NCBI GenBank assembly: GCA_018340375.1
Contig: JAFFJZ010000025.1
Coordinates: forward strand, 1,937,501-2,001,500
Source: Gonatopus flavifemur
Taxonomy: Eukaryota > Arthropoda > Insecta > Hymenoptera > Dryinidae
DNA length: 64,000 nucleotides
Reading direction: 5' to 3'
In this document: in pieces, positions 58,001 through 64,000 of the stretch
Layout of the letters: the number at the start of each line of letters is the position of its first letter
How positions within the stretch are numbered: position 1 is the stretch's first letter
The notes under the pieces: generated by a model
Told to the model about the DNA's origin: nothing
The model's input: only the letters and a program-made list of their open reading frames with translations
The model's database searches: none
Position numbers and translations under genes: made by a program

Positions 58001-58870
58001 TGCACATTCGGTCACGATTCTGAATGGAGGAACAACATTCCGTTGGATGCAAGGATGCTTAGCGTATCCACTATGATTCTATGCACAGAAGAAGAAGTAC
58101 TGTCCATAAAACTACACAAAAAATAGAATCATATTAAACGTACCTTCTCTCATTGGACATCTCTTTATAACTTTCTGTCTGAAGAGATATGTGGAAGATT
58201 TGGGACAGTTATTTCAGAATTAACTACATCTCCAGTCGCTTTAATCAGGCTTGAGTGTAGTCATCATCGATCATCGTATACAAGGAGGATAATATTTTAT
58301 CCATTCATTATTCTTCGAGCAGGCTTGATACTATCTGTTTCATTATTCGTTCACGATTCTGGTTGCAGAATGGTAGATACTGGCAGATTGTCCATTGGGA
58401 ATTATGGTATATCCATTACACTTCTGCCTGTGCAGAAATGGTGAATGGTGACTTCCACCATCATCCTTGAGCGGGCACGGTATGATATTCTTCATCAATT
58501 GCCCATGATCCTAATTGACAGTAGTTGACTGTCTGTCAGAACTCATGATATATCCCTGACATTCCAGTATGTGGAGAGATTGCGAATGAACTCAAATCTT
58601 CTCGCTTGAACACGCTCGATATGATCATTTGATCATTTGTCAACGGCTCTATTAGGAGAGCCTGATAGCAGTAGATTGTCCATGAAGGGGTCATGGTATA
58701 TCCGGTAAGATTTCACCTACAATGTAATCTATACATTTGAATCATTCTCCTTGATTAGACCTTGTATGATTCATTTGATATTCTTGTGGTTCTGTTCGGA
58801 GGAACCAACAGTAGCAGACTGTTCATCAGGGATTACGATACATCTCTCATGCTCTTGTCTGTGATGGGAT
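58000..58870 (+). repeat. Degenerate minisatellite, period about 143 bp
   Basis: A block like agattgtccatNNgg plus atggtatatcc recurs at about 58098 (tactgtccat), 58385, 58526, 58673 and 58816, spaced 141-147 bp (287 bp for a skipped unit). Units are diverged, so the array is old. Confidence 0.65.
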
Positions 58871-58942
58871 ATGGTATATGAAGGCATATTATATCTTATG
58901 AATAATACATCATACGGAGCATATTGTATCTTATTAGTAATG

Positions 58943-60229
58943 TTGGGTGTGTGAATATGACTCCGCCCTATCCTAACACATGTCGTTGTTAATATTGCTC
59001 ACGTGTACCAATAGATAGCAACACTTGTATTCGATAGTACTTTTTGTCAGCTGTCAAACGCACTACGCGACATTTGGTTTGGTTTGTGAGCAACAAATTT
59101 TTACCTCCTTGAACATGTCGGTTTTCGTTCCAACTGAACATCATTTGCGGGAAGTGTTGCTACACTATTTTATTGCGAAGAAAAGTGCAGCGGAAACGTA
59201 TCGTTCGCTTGTGAAGATTTACAGTGATCACGCCCCATTCAATACAACTTGCAAGGAATGGTTCGAAGGATTTCAAAATAATGATTTTTGCACCGACGGC
59301 AAAGAATACAGGAAACCACCAGAAAAATTTGAAGACGCTGATTTGGAAGCATTATTGACAGAGGATCCTTGCCAGATTCAGCAGAACTGGCTGCAGCATT
59401 GAATGTTGAACGATCAACTGTTGTAAAGTGTTTCAAAGCGATGGGAATGGTTCGAAAACTCAATAACTGGGTCCCACATGAATTGAGAGAAAGAGACATG
59501 GGATGTCGAAAAACAATTTGTGAAATACTATTTCAAAGACAGCAACGAGAAAGATTTTTGCATCGAATAGTCACAGGAAATGAGAAGCAGATACACTATG
59601 AGAATCTAAAACGCCAAAAACCTTGGGTGAAGCCAGGTGAACCGGGCCCATCACAGCCAAAAAGTAATATCCAATGTGCCAAGGTTACGCTCTGCATTTG
59701 GTGGGATCAGAGAGGTGTTGTATATTATGAGTTGCTCGAACCCTCTCAAACTATCAATGGAGAACTTCACCGACGAGAACTAATGCATTTAAAGCAGGTC
59801 ATAGAAAAAAAAACGACCAGAATGGATGAATAGGCACAGTCAATTGATTCTGCAACATGACAATGCCAAACCGCACACCGCACAAGTCATGAAAAAATAT
59901 TTGGATGGACAGAACTGGGGAGTACTCTTCCATCCGCTATATTCGCCAGACATAGCTGCGTCGGACTACCACTTATTTCGGACAATGCATTCAGATCTTA
60001 TAGGAGAACGATTTACTGAATACGAAAGTATCAAAATTCGGCCTAATAATTGAATCAGCTCAAAAGATTGGGATTTCTTCAGGCGAGGAATACATAAATT
60101 ACCTGAAAGATGGGCAAAGGTTGTAGCTGCAGATGGAGCATACTTTGAATAAACTGTTCTTCAATTTTGTGAACAAACAAATGTGTTTCATTTCAACAAA
60201 AAAGGGCGGAGTCATATTCACAAACCCAA
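58943..60229 (+). mobile_element. Irritans-like mariner, inactive, 1287 bp
   Basis: TIRs ttgggtgtgtgaatatgact on the left and ttgggtttgtgaatatgact inverted on the right, continuing through ccgccct. TA follows the right end (60230-60231); the left flank reads TG, probably a mutated TA. The encoded transposase is broken. Confidence 0.9.
59115..60155 (+). pseudogene. Irritans-like mariner transposase, broken
   Basis: Starts at ATG 59115 (MSVFVPTEHHLREVLLHYF). Frame 1 covers FNTTCKEWFEGFQNNDF and AEDPCQ-type sequence to a stop at 59402. The second frame (59369-59833) has NVERSTVVKCFKAMGMVRK, WVPHELRERDM and FLHRIVTGNEKQIHYEN; the first catalytic aspartate (normally TGDEKW) is N here. The third piece (59826-60053) has LQHDNAKPHTA and SPDIAASDYHLFR, the remaining two aspartates, 34 residues apart. 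The tail (RWAKVVAADGAYFE-type) lies at about 60095-60150 in another frame. Several frameshifts plus the D-to-N change mean it is dead. Confidence 0.92.
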
Positions 60230-60620
60230 TACATCATACAGAGCTCACCTTTTCATATTCTTCAATTTTTCAGATGTGGCGAGCATATCTGACAGTTATA
60301 GCTTCCTCAAACTTTCCCTATGTTTTTTCCATAGATAACCTCTCCATCCATCATTTCTCATCAACTCTTCCGTGATTTCAAATTATCCGTATTTTATTGT
60401 TGTCCTGATTACATAAGCCATAACCACCTGTGATTTATCCATTTGTTATGCAATTATTCTCTGAATATTATGATAACCTGTCGACACATTGCCTCATTGA
60501 CAGGTTATTCGTTTATGTTCCTACATACCATACTATACTGAGATGACCGCTATTGGATGTTGGAAAAAGGAAGAGACAGATAAATCCATATCATCGCGAG
60601 GATTGAAAACTCACCTTGAA
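60230..60620. other. Intergenic DNA
   Basis: Nothing recognised. Confidence 0.4.
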
Positions 60621-60736
60621 GGCCCACATACACGAGCTAAGTGAACGTGAACGTAAGGAACGGGAGCCTGCGCAGCTCTGGTATATAGTTTCTGCGCGTC
60701 AGTTTCTTACGTTCACGTAGCTTGTGTGTCTAGACC
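60621..60736. mobile_element. 116-bp MITE
   Basis: cacgagctaagtgaacgtg on the left is mirrored by cacgtagcttgtg on the right, with acgtaaggaac against gtttcttacgt inside. The centre has gcctgcgcag and ctgcgcg. A short palindromic element. Confidence 0.75.
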
Positions 60737-60784
60737 TGTAGATAGTGAGGATTCATCGTGTTTGGAAGGAATTGATGATAAACC

Positions 60785-61745
60785 AGAATTGTAATATTTT
60801 GATCGCATCAAAATTCGAAATGCCTATTCTCGGTATCGGATTGACTGAGATGGTTCGTAGTCTGCTTAGGGCCAGGTTCTCCCAAGAAATATGATTCTTC
60901 GAATGCATCTTATTTATAGTACAAGCAATATTTCAGAATCAAACTTCTCACAGGTGAAGGTATATATAATCAACTATTCGAGAGGAATTTTTTCCCCTCC
61001 AAATTGTGGTTTTGGGAATGACTGTTCAAACTCGTTCGATTTGTTGCTGAGTGTCATCATTTCTTGGGAACGGATCATCTGGAAGTGAAAAACGAAACGG
61101 TTCCATATTCTGTATCTAATTGGCTATGGTTGGTACTGCAATGAAATACTTTCACCGGAAAAAAACAAAGTGGCGGACTTTTCAATTTTTCGACCCTTTC
61201 AATTGTCTTTAACTTTTTGAAATGACAATGAATATTCCTGGTTGTAGTGCCGACTATAGAGAAACATCTAAAGAGTGATATGCTGTTCGGTTCATATCCA
61301 TAAGTGCAATAGTTTCGAAATACGAGGGACACTCATTTGAAAACACGTGGTTCCGGGAAAAAGTCGACTCAAGCGGACTTACCACTTGGTGCGCACTGCT
61401 CCTCGGTCGCGTGGACCTTCGAGACTAATTTTATACCATTTCCAAGAGTATTTTCTAGCGATTGATGGAAAAAAAAATTTTGATTTTTTGAAAATTGTTT
61501 GGAGGAACCCGGCCTTAAACCAAAGTGGCTAGTCGAATTATATAGTGAGAGTGTTATTCTTTGCTCATGACATTCAATTTGTGAAGAGGTATTGTGAGCT
61601 GGAGATTTTGAGACTGTATCGAATCTCGGTTTACGTGTAAAGATACACGGTAGCGCACGACTTCTGCTTTTACATTTTTCAATCCTTTTCCGGGGCTTTT
61701 TCCATGTATCGTGCGTCGAGATGCCATAGCATCTCTTGATCCAGA
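60785..61745 (-). repeat. Dispersed hairpin repeat, copy 4 (with insertion)
   Basis: Minus-strand copy. Its start (61745 to about 61560) has the hairpin GAGATGC CATA GCATCTC at 61718-61735 and a second hairpin cgtgtaaagatacacg at 61634-61649. Its far end (60875-60785) matches the far end of copy 1 (cactacgaac and tgatgcgatcaaaatat). About 680 bp of extra sequence separates the two. Confidence 0.75.
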
Positions 61746-63285
61746 TTTGTCTATGATTTTTAGGCATTGGATCATAAAAATTTTGACATTAACAGGGTAT
61801 TACTTTCAAAGTCTTCTGACAGTCACCAGGAATCAGTGAAAAGTTGGAATTCCTATTTAGAGGGGGTACGTATTCTTATCTTCATCACACTTCGTTGAAT
61901 TCTTCTGAGTTTCACTGGAATTGGTTGATTTTCATTCCTCATGAAAAACGAATTCCAGTTTCAACAGAATACTTTATGATGATTTCTTAATATTTCGTTA
62001 TTAAGGAATCATTATATTTAGACGAATATTATTTGTTATAAAAGATTTGTAATGAAATCATTTGTTTATTTGAATATGTGGAACGGATTTAATAAGACGA
62101 ATATGATTATGTGGCGATACAACAAGTTATGAAATGATGTTTAGTCCACAAGCCGGACTCTGTTAGCTATCAACTTTTATATTCAAAATGAAATTATGGT
62201 TACCTTATTTGACGATAGTGATTTCCACTCGATTTCTCAATCGTGGATGTTTTTCAGGAATGTTCAATAAATTTCCGCTGAGGATAGAAGGAAATTCGAT
62301 TTTCTCTTTTCCTTTATCAGGAAGCTTTGTTATTTTGTATAGCTCTGATTTTATAATTATTCGCGCTATTTCTAATATTATTATTATATGTACATATTAC
62401 ATTCAGAAATATATTTTCAATACAGAGCTTTCAATGAAGACGTTTGTTCTGTTCCACGGTCGATCGACGTCTTATCCTCTTAGCTCCCCTACTTCCTGGT
62501 TTTGGTTACCTTTCCCGCTCCTCATTCCTTACTCATCCCTCTCTCCATCATCCGTATATCGCCTCGTCACAACTTCCTCATGATTGTGTTCAAAAAGAAA
62601 ATTTTTATTAGTCTGTATTGAGATTCATGTTTCTCAAAATATGAATCTTTCCTCTCATTCATTCCGCTGTCATTTGTATTTTCGTTCAATCAGTGTATCA
62701 GTTTCATCTTGGAATTCATATAACTTTTACGTTCCGAAAAAATTGTCCCACTTTTGATAGCGTGTAGTATTTCATATTTATTGGAATATTTTTTTCATCA
62801 ATATTACATATGTCAGATCACCTACACAAACAGGGAGACTAGAAAATTTGAAATTATAATGAATAGGTTAGGTATCGATGTTATAACGGACTCAACGGGG
62901 TCCGCGTTAGTGAGGGGAATGGGGGACGGTTTCAGGGAGATAACGGATATCCACCACGGAGCATGTATAAATGTACGAATATAAATTTATTATAATCAAT
63001 GGATGCCAACAAATCTTACCGCTTAAGCTAAGTGTGTGTGTCGTGTGATATGTGTCGTGATGTCAGTTGGGGTCGAATCAAGGCTGGACGGGTACCCGTT
63101 GAGAGGAGAAGAATCCGATGGAGGAAGCCTCGGTCCATCGGTGTAGGGATATCCAGAATTCCGTTCCTCGATGAGTCGAGAGAGGATGGTTCAATTTGGA
63201 TGCAGGTAGGGAACACTCGACCGATGCGATTCACTCATTAGCGTTATCGTTTTCTTATTTCACGGAGAGGTATATTCAAATAGAC
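61746..63285. other. AT-rich intergenic DNA
   Basis: No gene with a recognisable product; a 131-codon plus-strand frame at 62188-62583 is hydrophobic, serine-rich and without a family. No repeat seen. Confidence 0.4.
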
Positions 63286-63289
63286 GAAC

Positions 63290-63880
63290 GAGTCAAATTC
63301 AGACGGATCAGACGATCATAGGCGACTGGAATGCGGTAGTAGGACAATGGAAAGGCAACAGAATAGGAGATTTTGCGTTATGAGGAATAAATGGAAGAGG
63401 ATAACGTTTGATCGAATTCTATGGAAGTCATGAACCGGTCATTACCACAGTATTTTTATATGACATTATTCGAAAATCATCCAAGAAAAATCTATATTCG
63501 AAAAATGCCAGGAAATACAGCAATATACCAAATTGATTACATAGTAGTAAAACAAAGATCTGGGAATCAAGTGAAAAACTGTGTAACTTATCCAGGTGCG
63601 GATATAGATAGTGATCAGAATATGTTGCTGATGAAATGTTCTCTGAGATCCAAAGCTCTGAAGGAGGAGAAAAAGATGCAAAAAATATGGAATCCGAAGA
63701 GTCTTGAACAGAAACAAACACCGGGGGCATTAAAAGTGATGTTGAATGGAAAATTGGAGGATCGACAAGTGAAAGACTTGGGAATAGAGATTAAATGGAC
63801 GAATATGAGGGGGATATTTGCGAATATATTCATTCGGTCAAAATTTCCAAGTATGCACTCATGGACCACTGTATATTGAA
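63290..63880 (+). pseudogene. LINE endonuclease fragment (non-R1)
   Basis: IIGDWNAVVGQWKGNRIGD near 63315-63375 is the GDWNA/GDFNA block of an APE-type endonuclease, followed by a stop. Then NTAIYQIDYIVVKQRSGNQ and VKNCVTYPGADIDSDQNML (about 63510-63640) form the QIDYI and SDH-like blocks, where the usual histidine after SD is Q. The following KALKEEKKMQK region is typical linker. It resembles the endonucleases of LINEs often labelled craniofacial-development-protein-2-like. Frames are shifted at least once; no RT follows within the window. Confidence 0.75.
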
Positions 63881-64000
63881 AATCATCAACTTTGACACAC
63901 CGAGTGTGTAGGTCATGTACCGTCAAAAATCGGTAATCGGCCAGATAATCGCATGACAAAGTCCTGCCAATAATACCTCCTTGAGGTATCACGATTATCT

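Noticed and set aside
1..64000. CRISPR arrays, operons, bacterial terminators or plasmid origins
   Set aside because: The direct repeats found are eukaryotic satellites and minisatellites without spacer structure; the coding content is insect-type transposons.

Overview
This is a eukaryotic, almost certainly insect (or other arthropod) nuclear window. It holds R1-clade non-LTR retrotransposons, mariner, DD41D and hAT DNA transposons, a Polinton/Maverick remnant, GT-AG splice signals and AT-rich intergenic DNA with many foldback repeats. I cannot place the species. Nothing prokaryotic is present, and no housekeeping gene is recognisable. It reads as a transposon graveyard with a few well-preserved elements.

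Layout. 0.3-3.0 kb: a 244-bp satellite with strictly constant period, containing an inverted block and flanked by a 9-bp direct repeat. 4.8-6.7 kb: several palindromic elements, including a 391-bp MITE with an 8-bp target duplication. 8.4-9.6 kb: two copies of a dispersed repeat whose hairpin shows compensatory changes (further copies at 42.3 and 60.8-61.7 kb). 10.9-15.9 kb: a nested structure in which a 3.74-kb element with perfect 13-bp ends and a TAA duplication sits inside an older repeat; it carries a frameshifted arthropod transposase-like gene. 16.2-20.4 kb: two inverted-repeat systems, one enclosing a 980-bp hAT-like element with an 8-bp duplication.

22.8-35.1 kb is a head-to-tail cluster of four R1-clade LINE copies (A-D), GC-rich against an AT-rich background, all on the plus strand. 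Three share a conserved 3' UTR and end in (TTA)n. Copy D is nearly complete (gag open; ORF2 with three stops and one frameshift). Copy C has lost the reverse-transcriptase core by an in-frame deletion.

36.4-39.2 kb is a broken hAT element between roughly 500-bp inverted arms that contain a tRNA-like segment. 42.4-47.1 kb holds a 121-bp tandem repeat, two non-autonomous inverted-repeat elements and a DD41D Tc1/mariner element with long inverted repeats, inserted next to a possible exon. 48-53 kb is a decayed Polinton on the minus strand (integrase C-terminus with chromodomain, penton, basic protein, major capsid protein), interrupted by 3-, 6- and 7-bp microsatellites. 54.3-55.0 kb has an intact two-exon gene of 194 codons with unknown product. 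55.1-56.4 kb is an apparently intact mariner; 58.9-60.2 kb is a dead irritans-like mariner. 63.3-63.9 kb is a fragment of a LINE endonuclease.
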